Source: Acanthosepion esculentum
Lineage: Eukaryota > Mollusca > Cephalopoda > Sepiida > Sepiidae
Direction: 5' to 3'
Length of the DNA stretch: 64,000 nucleotides
Assembly (NCBI GenBank): GCA_964036315.1
Contig: CAXIWW010000817.1
Location: 5,429,501 to 5,493,500 of the forward strand
Below the pieces are notes generated by a model. It was not told where the DNA came from. It saw only the letters and a program-made list of their open reading frames with translations, and searched no databases. Positions 36,793-50,800 of this stretch are shown here, one piece after another. The translations under genes were made by a program, and so were the position numbers. The first letter of the stretch is position 1, and each line of letters starts with the position of its first letter.

Positions 36793-37600
36793 TCGTCTGC
36801 GTGGGATTTTGTAGGACTGGGGGTCGTCTGCGTGGGACTTTCTGGGATTGGGTGTCGTCTGCGTGGGACTTCCCGGGACTGTCTCCTTGGTGGGGTGTCG
36901 TCTGCGTGGGATATCTAGGACTGTCTCCTGGGTGGGGGTCGTCTGCGTGGGATATCTAGGACTGTACCCTTGGTGTGGGGTCGTCTGCATGGGACTTTCT
37001 GGGACTGTGGGTCTTCTGCGTGGGACTTTCTGGGAATGTCTCCTGGGTGGGGGTCGTCTGCGTGGGATATCTAGGACTGTCTCCTGGGTGGGGTGTCGTC
37101 TGCATGGGTCTTTCTGGTACAGTCTCATGGGTGCGGTGTCGTCTGCGTGTGATTTTGTGGGATTGGGGGTCGTCTGCGTGGGACATTCTGGGACTGGGGG
37201 TCGTCTGTGTGGGTCTTTCTGGGACAGTCTCCTGGGTGCGGTGTCGTCTGCGTGGGACTTTTTGGGACTGGGGGTCTTCTGCGTGGGACTTTCTGGGACT
37301 GCGGGTCGTCTGCGTGGGACTTTCTGGGACTGTCTCTTGGTTGGGGGGTCGTCTGTTTGTGACTTTCTGTGACTGTCTCCTGGGTGGGGGTCATCTGCGT
37401 GGGATATCTAGGACTGTCTCCTGGGTGGGGGTCGTCTGCATGGGACTTTCTGGGACTGTGGGTCTTCTGCGTGGGACTTTCTGGGAATATCTCCTGGGTG
37501 GGGGGTCGTCTGCGTGGGATTTTGTGGGATTGGGTGTCGTCTGCGTGGGACTTTCTGGGAGTGGGTTTCGTCTGCGTGGGTCTTTCTTGGACTCTCCCTT

Positions 37601-38818
37601 GGTGTCGAAAAAACTTTTGTAATTATGGATAAGGCAAGAAATTTCCGACAATTGGACACCAATATTTTGTGGATTCTATAAAAAGGAAAAATTAGAAATG
37701 CATTCTTATTGTGCACACTGGAATTCGGTCGCTGTAAATTGTGAGACGAGATAACGCGCACATGGTGAAAGCTGTACTTTTTAAAATCTGACCAAATGAA
37801 AAATCCCTGTAAACATAGACCAACCAAATAATTGCACACAATGTGATACCCATTTTGAAAATATTTCTTTTACTTGATAAAAGTTATAAACAAGTGAAAT
37901 ATGACTGATTTCCCAGTTTAGGGCCGCATGAGAATTTCCGCAAATGAGCTAACAAGGGTCCCCATACCGTTGAATTTCGCCTCGACTCTATTCAATGTGT
38001 CGAAAAAACTTGTGTAATCATGGATAAGGCAAGAAATTCCCGACAATTGGAAAACAATATTTTGTGGATTCTTTAAAAAGGAAAAATTAGAAATGTAGTC
38101 TTATTGTTCACACTGGAATTCGGAAACTGTAAATTGTCAGACGACATACCGCGCACCTGGTGAAAGCTGTACATTTTACTATCTGAGAAAAAAAAATCCT
38201 GTAAACATAGAAAAATCAAATAATTGCACACAATGTGATACCCATTTTGAAAATATTTCTTTTACTGGAAAAAATTTATAAACAAGTGAAATATGACTTA
38301 TTTCCCAGTTTAAGGCCGCATGACAATTTCCGCAAATGAGCTAAAACAAGTCCCCATACCGTTGAATTTCGCCTCGACTCTATTCAAGGTGTCGAAAAAA
38401 CTTTTGTAATTATGGCTAAGGCAAGAAATTCCCGACAATTGGACACCAATATTTTGTGGATTCTATAAAAAGGAAAAATTAGAAATGCAGATTTATTGTG
38501 CACTCTGGAATTCGGGCGCTGTAAATTGTCAGACGACATACCGCGCACATGGTGAAAGCTGTACTTTTTACTATCTGAGCAAATGAAAAATCTCTGTATA
38601 TATAGATAAATCAAATAATTGCACACAATTTCATACCCATTTTGAAAATATTTCTTTTAATGGAAAAAGTTATAAACAAGTGAAATATGACTGATTTCCC
38701 TGTTTAGGGCTGCATAACAATTTCCGCAAATGAGCTAACACAAGCCCCATACCGTTGAATTTCGGCTCCACTCTATTCAAGGTGTCGAAAAACGTTTGAA
38801 CTTATGTACAATTGGACA
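37601..38818 (-). repeat. SatC block 3, reverse orientation: three monomers plus a stub
   Basis: Three SatC monomers lie in reverse orientation at 37601-37996, 37997-38387 and 38388-38780, phased by GGTGTCGAAAA. A roughly 38 bp remnant follows, with an internal deletion before ACAATTGGACACCAA. The left edge joins SatA at CTTGGTGTCG, where GGTG could belong to either family. An 80-codon open frame is present on the minus strand at 38384-38626, matching those in the forward block. The 37408-37839 minus frame crosses the SatA boundary, which argues against it being a gene. Confidence 0.95.
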
Positions 38819-38830
38819 CCAACAGATCAG
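38805..38830. other. SatC/SatD junction, inverted twin of the one at 13131
   Basis: SatC reads ACAATTGGACACCAA and passes straight into SatD CAGATCAGAGGCC. In reverse complement this is CTGATCTGTTGGTGTCC, the same switch point in both families as at 13120-13145. The two junctions have opposite orientation. Confidence 0.85.
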
Positions 38831-41800
38831 AGGCCATGCTGCTGGAGGTAGTCAAAAATATTACATTAGACGCTAAAATATGGACCGGAAACCAACAGAT
38901 CAGAGGCCATGCTGCTGGACGTAGTTTATCTTTTTACATTAGACGCTCAAATATGCACCAGAAACCAAGATATCAGAAACAGGGCTGCTGGACGTAGTGT
39001 ATCATCTTACAAAAGACTCTCAAATATGGACCGGAAGCCAACAGGTCAGAGGCTATGCTACTGGACGTAGTCTAACATCTTACATTAGACACTCAAATAT
39101 GGACCAGAAACCAATAGATCAGAGGCCATGCTGCTGGACATAGGTTATCTTTTTACATTAGACGCTCAAATATGCACCATAAACCAAGAAATCACAAACA
39201 GGGCTACTGGACGTAGTGTATCATCTTACACAAGACGCTCAAATATGAACCGTAAGCCAACAGGTCAGAGGCCATGCTACTGGACGTAGTCTAACATCTT
39301 ACATTAGACGCTTAAATGTTGACCGGAAACAAATATGCACCAGAAACCAACAGATCAGAATCATGGCTGCTAGACGTAATGTATCATCTTACACAAGACG
39401 CTCAGATATGGTCCGGAAGCCAACAGGTCAGAGGCCATGCTGCTGGACGTAGTCTAAAATCTTTCATTAGACGCTCAAATATGGACCGGAAACCAACAGA
39501 TCAGAGGCCATGCTGCTGGGCGTAGTTTATCTTTTTACATTAGACGCTCAAATATGCACGAGAAACCAAGAGACCAGAATCATGGCTGCTGGACGTGGTG
39601 TATCATTTTACACAAACGCTCAAATATCAAACGAAAGCCAACTGGTCAGAGGCCATGCTGCTGGTCGTAGTCAAAAATATTACATTAGACGCTCAAATAT
39701 GGACCGGAAACCAACAGATCAGAGGCCATGCTGCTGGACGTAGTTTATCTTCTTACGTTAAACGCTCAAATATGCACCAGAAACCAAGAGATCAGAAGCA
39801 GGGCTGCTGGACGTAGTGTATCATCTTACACAAGACGCTCAGATATGGACCTGAAGCCAACAGGTCAGAGGCAATGCAGCTGGACGTAGTCTAAAATCTT
39901 ACATTGGACGCTCAAATATGGACCGGAATCCAACAGATCAGAGGCCATGCTGCTAGACGTAGTTTATCTTTTTACATTAGACGCTCAAATATGCATCAGA
40001 AACAAGAGATCAGTATCATGGCTGCTGGACGTAGTGTATCATCTGACACAAGACGGTCAAATATTGACCGGAAGCCAAGAGGTCAGAGGCCATGCCGCTG
40101 GGCCTAGTCTAAAATCTTACATTTGACGCTCAAATATGGACCGGAATCCAACAGATCAGAGGCCATGCTGCTGGACGTAGTTTATCTTTTTATATTAGAC
40201 GCTCAAATATGCACCAGAAACCAACAGATCAGAATCATGGCTGCTGGACGTAGTGTATCATCTTACACAAGACGCTCAAATATCGACCGGAAACATACAG
40301 GTCAGAGGCCATGCTGCTGGACGTAGTCTAAAATCTTATATTAGACGCTCAAATATGGACCGGAAACCAACAGATCAGAGGCCATGCTGCTGGACGTAGT
40401 ATATCTTTTTACATTAGACGCTCAAATATGCACAAGAAACCAAGAGATCAGAAACAGGCCTGCTGGACGTAATGTATCATCTTACACAAGACGCTCAAAT
40501 ATGGACCTGAAGCCAACAGGTCAGAGGCAATGCGGCTGGACGTAGTCTAAAATCTTACATTGGACGCTCAAATATGGTCCGGAAACCAACAGATCAGAGG
40601 CCATGCTGCTGTACGTAGCTTATCTTTTTACATTAGACGCTCAAATATGCACCAGAAACCAACAGATCAGAATCATGGCTGCTGGACGTAGTGTATCATC
40701 TTACACAAGACGCTCAAATATGGACCGGAAGCCAAGAGGTCAGAGTCCATGCTGCTGGTCGTAGTGTAAAATCTTACATTAGGGCCTCAAATATGGACCG
40801 GAAACCAACAGATCAGAGGCCATGCTGCTGGACGTAGTTTATCTTTTACATTAGACGGTCAAATATGCACCAGAAACCAAGAGATCAGAAACAGGGCTGC
40901 TGGACGTAGTGTATAATCTTACACTAGACGCTCAAATATGGACCGGAAGCCAACAGGTCAGAGGCCATGCTGCTGGGCGTAGTCTAAAATCTTACATTAG
41001 ACGCTCAAATATGAACCGGAAACCAACAGATCAGAGGCCAAGCTGCTGGACGTAGTTTATCTTTTTACATTAGACGCTCAAATATGCACCAGAAAACAAG
41101 AGATCAGAAACAGGTCTGCTGGACGTAGTGTATCATCTTACAGAAGACGCTCAAATATGGACCGGAAGCCAACAGGTCAGAGGCCATGCTGGTGGATGTA
41201 GTCTAAAAACCTTACATTAGACGCTCAAATATGAATCGGAAACCAACAGATCAGAGGCCATGCTGCTGGCCGTAGATTATCTTTTTACATTAGACGCTCA
41301 TATATGCACCAGAAACCAAGAGATCAGAAACAGGGCTGCTGGACGTTGTGTATCATATACACAAGACGCTCAAATACGGACCGGAAACCAAGAGTTCAGA
41401 GGCCATGCTGCTGGACGTTGTCTAAAATCTTACATTAGACGCTCAAATATGGACCGGAAATCAACAGATCATAGGCCATGCTGCTGGACGTAGTTTATCT
41501 TTTTACATTAGACGGTCAAATATGCACCAGAAACCAACAGATCAGAATCATGGCTGCTAGACGTAGTGTATCATCTTACACAAGACGCTCAGATATGGTC
41601 CGGAAGCCAACAGGTCAGAGGCCATGCTGCTGGACGTAGTCTAAAATCTTACATTAGACGCTCAAATATGGACCGGAAACCAACAGATCAAAGGCCATGC
41701 TGCTGGTCGTAGTTTATATTTTTACATTAGACGCTCAAATATGCACAAGATACCAAGAGATCAGAAACAGGGCTGCTGGACGTAGTGTATCTTCTTACAC

Positions 41801-44800
41801 AAGACGCTCAAATATGGACCTGAAGCCAACAGGTCAGAGGCAATGCGGCTGGACGTACTCTAAAATCTTACATTGGACGCTCAAATATGTTCCGGAAACC
41901 AACAGCTCAGAGGCCATGCTGCTGTACGTAGCTTATCTTTTTACGTTAGACGCTCAAATATGCAAAAGAAACCAACAGATCAGAATTAGGGCTGCTAGAC
42001 GTAGTGCATTATCTTACACAAGTCGCTCAGATATGGACCGGAAGCCAACAGGTCAGAGGCTATGCTGCTGGACGTAGTCTAAAATCTTATATTAGACGCT
42101 CAAATATGGACCGGAAACCAGCAGATCAGAGGCCATGCTGCTAGACGTAGTATATCTTTTTACATTAGACGCTCAAATATCCACAAGAAACCAAAAGATC
42201 AGAGACAGGGCTGCTGGACGTAGTGTATCATCTTACACAAGACGCTCAAATATGGACCTGAAGCCAACAGGTCAGATGCAATGCGGCTGGACGTAGTCTA
42301 AAATCTTACATTGGACGCTCAAATATGCACCAGAAACCAAGAGATCAGAAACAGGGCTGCTAGACGTAGTGTATCATCTTACACAAGACGCTCAGATATG
42401 GTCCGGAAGCCAACAGGTCAGAGGCCATGCTTCTGGACGTAGTCTAAAATCTTATATTAGACGCTCAAATATGGACCGGAAACCAACAGATCAGAGGCCA
42501 AGCTGCTGGACGTAGTTTATCTTTTTATATTAGACGCTCAAATATGCACCAGAAACCAAGAGATCAGAAACGGGGCTGCTGGACGTAGTGTATCATCTTA
42601 CACAAGACGTTCAAATATGGACCGGAAGCCAACAGGTCAGAGGCTATGCTGCTGGACGTAGTCTAAAATCTTATATTAGACGCTCAAATATGCACCAGAA
42701 ACCAAGAGATCAGAAACAGGGCTGCTAGACGTAGTGTATCATCTTACACAAGACGCTCAGATATGGTCCGGAAGCCAACAGGTCAGAGGCCATGCTTCTG
42801 GACGTAGTCTAAAATCTTACATTAGACGCTCAAATATGGACCGGAAACCAACAGATCAGAGGCCATGCTGCTGGACGTAGTTTATCTTTTTACATTAGAC
42901 GCTCAAATATGCAGCAGAAACCAAGAGATCAGAAACATAGCTGATGGAAGTAGTGTATCATCTTACACAAGACGCTCAAATATGGACCGGAAGCCAACAG
43001 GTCAGAGGCTATGCTGCTGGACGTAGTCTAAAATCTTATATTAGACGCTCAAATATACACCAGAAACCAAGAGATCAGAAACAGGGCTGCTGGACGTAGT
43101 GTATCATCTTACACAAGACGCTGTAATATGGACCGGAAGCCAACAGGTCAGAGGCCATGCTGTTAAACGTAGTCTAAAATCTTACATTAGACGCTCAAAT
43201 ATGGACCGTAAACCAACAGATCAGTGGCCATGCTGCTGGACGTAGTTTATCTTTTTACATTAGACGCTCAAATAAGCAGCAGAAACCAACAGATCAGAAT
43301 CATGGCCGCTAGACGTAGTGTATCATCTTACACAAGATGCTCAAATATGGACCGGAAGCCAAGAGGTCAGAGTCCATGCTGCTGGTCGTAGTCTACAATC
43401 TTACATTATAGGCTCAAATATGGACCGGAAACCAACAGATCAGAGGCCATGCTGCTGGAGGTAGTTTATCTTTTACATTAGACGGTCAAATATGCACCAG
43501 AAACCAAGAGATCAGAAACAGGGCTGCTGGGCGTAGTGTATCATCTTACACAAGACGCTCAAATATGGACCGGAAGCCAACAGATCAGAGGCCATGCTGC
43601 CTGACGTAGTTTATCTTTTTACATTAGACGCTCAAATATGCACCAGAAACCAAGAGATCAGAAACAGGGGTGCTGGACGTAGTGTATCATCTTACACAAG
43701 ACGCTCAAATATGGACCGGAAGCCAACAGGTCAGAGGCTATGCTGCTTGCCGTAGTCTAAAATCTTATATTAGATTCTCAAATATGCACCAGAAACCAAT
43801 AGATCAGAATCATGGCTGCTAGACATAGTGTATCATCTTACACAAGACGCTCAAATATGAACCGGAAGCCAAGAGGTCAGAGTCCATGCTGCTGGTGGTA
43901 GTCTGAAATCTTACATTAGAGGCTCAAATATGGACCGGAAACCAACAGATCAGAGGCCATGCTGCTGGACGTAGTTTATCTTTTACATTAGACGCTCAAA
44001 TATGCACCAGAAACCAAGAGATCAGAAACAGGGCTGCTGGACGTAGTGTATCATCTTACACAAGACGCTGAAATATGGACCGGAAGCCAACAGGTCAGAG
44101 GCCATGCTGCTGGACGTAGTCTAAAATCTTACATTAGACGCTCAAATATGGACCGGAAACCAACAGATCAGAGGCCATGCTGCTGGACGTAGTTTATCTT
44201 TTTACATTAGACGCTCAAATATGCACCAGAAACCAACAGATCAGAATCATGGCTGCTGGACGTAGTGTATCATCTTACAGAAGACTCTCAAATATGGACC
44301 GGAAGCCAAGAGGTCAGAGTCCATGCTGCTGGTGGTAGTCTGAAATCTTACATTAGAGGCTCAAATATGGACCGGAAACCAACAGATCAGAGGCCATGCT
44401 GATGGACGTAGTTTATCTTTTATATTAGACGCTCAAATATGCACCAGAAACCAACAGATCAGAATCATGGCTTCTAGACGTAGTGTATCATCTTACACAA
44501 GACGCTCAGATATGGTCCGGAAGCCAACAGGTCAGAGGCCATGCTGGTGGACGTAGTTTATCTTTTACATTAGACGTTCAAATATGCACGAGAAACCAAG
44601 AGATCAGAAACAGGGCTGCTGGACGTAGTGTATCATCTTACACAAGACGATCAAATTTGGACCGGAAGCCAACAGGTCAGAGGCCATTCTGCTGGACGTA
44701 GTCTAAAATCTTACATTAGACGCTCAAATATGGACCGGAAACCAACAGATCAGTGGCCATGCTGCTGGACGTAGTTTATCTTTTTACATTAGACGCTCAA

Positions 44801-47800
44801 ATATGCAACAGAAACAAACAGATCAGAATCATGGCTACTAGACGTAGTGTATCATCTTACACAAGACGGTCAGATATGGTCCGGAAACCAACAGGTCAGA
44901 GGCCATGCTCCTGGACGTAGTCTAAAATCTTACATTAGACGCTCAAATATGGACCGGAAACCAACAGATCAGAGGCCATGCTGCTGGACGTAGTTTATCT
45001 TTTTACATTTGACGCTCAAATATGCACCAGAAACCAAGAAGTCAGAAACAGGGCTGCTGGACGTAGTGTATCATATTACACAAGACGCTCAAATATGGAC
45101 CAGAAGCCAACAAATCAGAGGACATGCTGCTGGACGTAGTTTATCTTTTTACATTAGACGCTCAAATATGCACCAGAAACCAAGAGATCAGAAACAGGGC
45201 TGCTGGACGTAGTGTATCATCTTACACAAGACGCTCAAATATGGACCGGTAGCCAACAGGTCAGAGGCCATGCTGCTGGAGGTAGTCTAAAATCTTATAT
45301 TAGACGCTCAAATATTGACCGGAAACCAACAGATCAGAGGCCATGCTGCTGGACGTAGTATATCTTTTTACATTAGACGCTCAAATATGCACAAGATACC
45401 AAGAGATCAGAAACAGGGCTGCTGGACGTAGTGTATCATCTTACACAAGACTCTCAAATATGGACCTGAAGCCAACAGTTCAGAGGCAATGCGGCTGGAC
45501 GTAGTCTAAAATCTTACATTGGACGCTCAAATATGTTCCGGAAACCAACAGATCAGAGGCCATGCTGCTGTACGTAGCTTATCTTTTTACATTAGACGCT
45601 CAAATATAAACCAGAAACCAACAGATCTGAATCATGGCTGCTGGACGTAGTGTATCATCTTACACAAGACGCTCAAATATGGACCGGAAGCCAACAGGTC
45701 AGAGTCCATGCTGCTGGTCGTAGTCTAAAATCTTACATTAGAGGCTCAAATATGGACCGGAAACCAAGAGATCAGAGGCCATGCTGCTGGAAGTATTTTA
45801 TCTTTTACATTAGACGGTCAAATACGCACCAGAAACGAAGAGATCAGAAACAGGGCTGCTGGACGTAGTTTATCATCTTGCACTAGACGCTCAAATATGG
45901 ACCGGAAGCCAACAGGTCAGAGGCCATGCTGCTGGACGTAGTCTAACATCTTACATTAGACGCTCAAATATGAACCGGAAACCAACAGATCAGAGGCCAT
46001 GCTGCTGGACGTTGATTATCTTTTTATATTAGACGCTCATATATGCACCAGAAACCAAGAGATCAGAAACAGGGCTGCTGGACGTAGTGTATCATATACA
46101 GAAGACGCTCAAATACGGACCGGAAACCAAGAGTTCAGAGGCCATGCTTCTGGACGTAGTCTAAAATCTTACATTAGACGCTCAAATATGAACCGGAAAC
46201 CAACAGATCAGAGGCCATTCTGCTGGACGTAGTATATCTTTACATTAGACGGTCAAATATGCACCAGAAACCAAAAGATCAGAATCATGGATGCTAGACG
46301 TAGTGTATCATCTTACACAAGACGCTCAGATATGGTCCGGAAGCCAACAGGTCAGAGGCCATGCTGCTGGACGTAGTCTAAAATCTTATATTAGACGCTC
46401 AAATATGGACCGGAAACCAACAGATCAAAGGCCATGCTGCTGGACGTAGTTTAACTTTTTACATTAGACGCTCAAATATGCACCAGAAACCAAGAGATCA
46501 GAAACAGGCTGCTGGACGTAGTGTATCATCTTACACAAGACGCTCAAATATGGACCGGAAGCCAACAGGTCAGAGGCTATGCTGCTGGAGGTAGTCTAAA
46601 ATCTTATATTAGACGCTCAAATATGGACCGGAAAACAACAGATCAGAGGCCATGCTGCTGGCCGTAGTATATCTTTTTACATTAGACGCTCAAATATGCA
46701 CAAGATACCAAGAGTTCAGAAACAGGGCTGCTGGACGTAGTGTATCATCTTACACAAGACGCTCAAATATGGACCTGAAGCCAACAGGTCAGAGGCAATG
46801 CGGCTGGACGTAGTCTAAAATCTTACATTGGACGCTCAAATATGGTCCGGAAACCAACAGATCAGAGGCCATGCTGCTGGACATAGTTTACCTTTTACAT
46901 TAGACGCTCAAATATGGACCGGAATCCAACAGATCAGAGGCCATGCTGCTGGACGTAGTTTATCTTTTTACATCAGACGCTCAAATATGCACCAGAAAAC
47001 AAGAGATCAGAAACAGGTCTGCTGGACGTAGTGTATAATTTTACAGAAGACGCTCAAGTATGGACCGGAAGCCAACAGGTCAGAGGCCATGCTGCTGGTG
47101 GTAGTCTAAAATCTTACATTAGACGCTCAAATATGAACCGGAAACCAACAGATCAGAGGCCATGCTGCTGGACGTAGATTATCTTTTTACATTAGACGCT
47201 CAAATATGCACCATAAACCAAGAGATCAGAAACAGGGCTGATGGACGTTGTGTATCATATAGACAAGACGCTCAAATACGGACCGGAAACCAAGAGTTCA
47301 GAGGCCATGCTGCTGGACGTAGTCTAAAATCTTACATTAGACGCTCAAATATGGACCGGAAACCAACAGATCAGAGGCCATGCTGCTGGTCGTAATTTAT
47401 CTTTTTACATTAGACGCTCAAATATGCAACAGAAACCAACAGATCAGAATCATGGCTGCTAGACGTAGTGTATCATCTTACACAAGACGCTCAGATATGG
47501 TCCGGAAGCCAACAGGTCAGAGGCCATGCTGCTGGACGTAGTCTAAAATCTTACATTAGACGCTCAAATATGGACAGGAAACCAAGAGATCAGAAACAGG
47601 GCTGCTGGACGTAGTGTATCATCTTACACAAGACGCTCAAATATGGACCGGAAGCCAACAGATCAGAGGCCATGCTGCTGGGCGTAGTTTATCTTTTTAC
47701 ATTAGACGCTCAAATATGCACCAAAACCAAGAGATCAGAAACAGGGCTGCTGGACGTAGTGTCTCATCTTACACAAGACGCTCAAATATGGACCGGAAGC

Positions 47801-50800
47801 CAACAGGTCAGAGGCCATGTTGCTGGGCGTAGTCTAAAATCTTACATTAGAGGCTCAAATATGGACCGGAAACCAACAGATCAGAGTCCATGCTGCTGGA
47901 CGTAGTTTATCTTTTACATTAGACGGTCAAATATGCACCAGAAACCAAGAGATAAGAAACAGGGCTGCTGGACGTAGTGTCTCATCTTACACAAGACGCT
48001 CAAATATGGACCGGAAGCCAACAGGTCAGAGGCCATGTTGCTGGGCGTAGTCTAAAATCTTACATTAGACGCTCAAATATGGACCGGAAACCAACAGATC
48101 AGAGGCCATGCTGCTGGTCGTAGTATATCTTTTTACATTAGACGCTCAAATATGCACCAGAAACCAACAGATCAGAAACAGGGCTGCTGGACGTAGTGTA
48201 TCATGTTACACAAGACGCTCAAATATGGACGGGAAGCCAACAGGTCAGAGGAAATGCGGCTGGACGTAGTCTAAAATCTTACATTGGACGCTCAAATATG
48301 GTCCGGAAAACAACAGATCAGAGGCCATGCTGCTGGACGGAGTTTATCTTTTTACATTAGATGCTCAAATATGCACCTGAAACCAACAGATTAGAATCAT
48401 ATCTGCTGGACGTAGTGTATCTTCTTACACTAGATTCTCAAATATGGACCGGAAGCCAAGAGGTCAGAGTCCATGCTGCTGGTCGTAGTCTAAAATCTTA
48501 CATTAGAGGCTCAAATATGGACCGGAAACCAACAGATCGGAGGACATGCTGCTGGACGTAGTTTATCTCTTACATTAGACGGTCAAATATGAACCAGAAA
48601 CCAAGAGATCAGAAACAGGGCTGCTGGACGTAATGTATCATCTTACACAAGACGCTCAAATATGGATCGGAAGCCAACAGGTCAGAGGCCATGCTGCTGG
48701 ACGTAGTCTAAAATCTTACATTAGACGCTCAAATATGGACCGGAAACCAACAGATCAGAGGCCATCCTGCTGGACGTAGTTTATCTTTTTACATTAGACG
48801 CTCAAATATGCACCAGAAATCAAGAGATCAGAAACAGGGCTGCTGGACGTAATGTATCATCTTACACAAGACGCTCAAATATGGACCGGAAGCCAACAGG
48901 TCAGAGGCCATGCTGCTGGACGTAGTCTAAAATCTTACATTAGACGCTCAAATATGGACCGGAAACCAACAGATCAGAGGCCATGCTGCTGGACATAGTT
49001 TATCTTTTTACATTAGACGCTCAAATATGCACCAGAAACCAACAGATCAGAATCATGGCTGCTAGACGTAGTGTATCATCTTACACAAGACGCTCAAATA
49101 TGGACCGGAATCTAACAGGTCAGATGCTATGCTGCTGGACGTAGTCTAAAATCTTGTATTAGACGCTCAAATATTGACCTGAAACCAACAGATCAGAGGC
49201 CATGCTGCTGGACGTAGTATATGTTTACATTAGAGGCTCAAATATGCACAAGATACCAAGAGATCAGAAACAGGGCTGCTGGACGTAGTGTATCATCTTA
49301 CACAAGACGCTCAAATATGGACCTGAAGCCAACAGGTCAGAAACAATGCGGCTGGACGTAGTCTAAAATCTTACATTGGACGCTCAAATATGGTCCGGAA
49401 ACCAACAGATCAGAGGCGATGCTCCTGGACGTAGTTTATCTTTTTATATTAGACGCTCATATAGGCACCAGAAACCAACAGATCAGAATCATGTCTGCTG
49501 GACGTAGTGTATCATCTTACACAAGAGGGTCAAATATGGACCGGAAGCCAAGAGGTCAGAGTCCATGCTGCTGGTCGTAGTCTAAAATCTTACATTAGAG
49601 GCTCAAATATGGACCGGAAACCAACAGATCAGAGGCCATGCTGCTGGACGTAGTATATCTTTTTACATTAGACGCTCAAATATGCACAAGATACCAAGAG
49701 ATCAGAAGCAGGGCTGCTGGACGTAGTGTATCATCTTACACAAGAGGCTCAAATATGAACCTGAAGCCAAAAGGTCAGAGGCAATGCGGCTGGACGTAGT
49801 CTAAAATCTTATATTGGACGCTCAAATATGGTCCGGAAGCCAACAGATCAGAGGCCATGCTGCTGGACGTAGTTTATCTTTTTAAATTAGACGCTCAAAT
49901 ATGCACCAGAAACCAACAGATCAGAATCATTGCTGCTGGACGTAGTGTATCATCTTACACAAGACGCTCAAATATGGACCGGAAGCCAACAGGTCAGAGT
50001 CCATGCTGCTGGTCGTAGTCTAAAATCTTACATTAGAGGCTCAAATATGGACCGGAAACCAACAGATCAGAGGCCATGCTGTTGGACGTAGTTTATCTTT
50101 TACATTAGACGGTCAAATATGCACCAGAAACCAAGAGATCAGAAACAGGGCTGCTGGACGTAGTGTATCATCTTACACAAGACGCTCACATATGGACCGG
50201 AAGCCAACAGATCAGAGGCCATGCTGCTGGATGTGGTCTAAAATATTACATTAGACGCACAAATATGAACCGGAAAACAACAGATCAGAGGCCATGCTGC
50301 TGGACGTAGTTTATCATTTTATATTGGACGCTCAAATATGCACCAGAAAGCAAGTGATCAGGAACAGGTCTGCTGGACGTAGTGTATCATCTTACAGAAG
50401 ACGCTCAAATATAGACCGGAAGCCAACAGGTCAGAGGCCATGCTACTGGGCGTAGTCTAAAATCTTACATTAGACGCTCAAATATGAACCGGAAACCAAC
50501 AGATCAGAGACCTGCTGCTGGACGTAGATTATCTTTTTACATTAGACGCTCAAATATGCACCAGAAACCAAGAGATTAGAAACAGGGCTGCTGGACTTTG
50601 TGTATCATATAAACAAGACGCTCAAATACGGACCGGAAACCAAGAGTTCAGAGGCCATGCTGCTGGACGTAGTCTAAAATCTTACATTAGACGCTCAAAT
50701 ATGGACCGGAAACCAACAGATCAGAAGCCATGCTGCTGGACGTAGTTTATCTTTTTACATTAGACGCTCAAATATGCACCAGAAACCAACAGATCAGAAT

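Larger units (their letters stand above)
17919..37600 (+). repeat. SatA minisatellite array 2 (19.7 kb)
   Basis: This is the largest SatA block, with roughly 500 units of the 31 bp and 43 bp types in the same orientation as array 1. It begins after SatB at 17919 and ends at about 37600, where SatC starts in reverse. Much of it is a mosaic of duplicated segments, listed separately. The G-rich strand is always +. Each unit has two CpG sites (TCGTCTGCG), most of them intact. On both strands the consensus has no TAA, TAG or TGA in any frame. This explains open frames of up to 573 codons on the minus strand (18741-20462) and 621 codons (23872-25737); their products are simple repeats and I do not annotate them as genes. 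Confidence 0.97.

Noticed and set aside
17919..37600. CENP-B box-like site in SatA (TTCGTCTGCGTGGGA variants)
   Set aside because: The required pattern TTCG, four bases, A, two bases, CGGG is not met: the A position is C and the last part is GGGA. No clear match was seen in the other families either.
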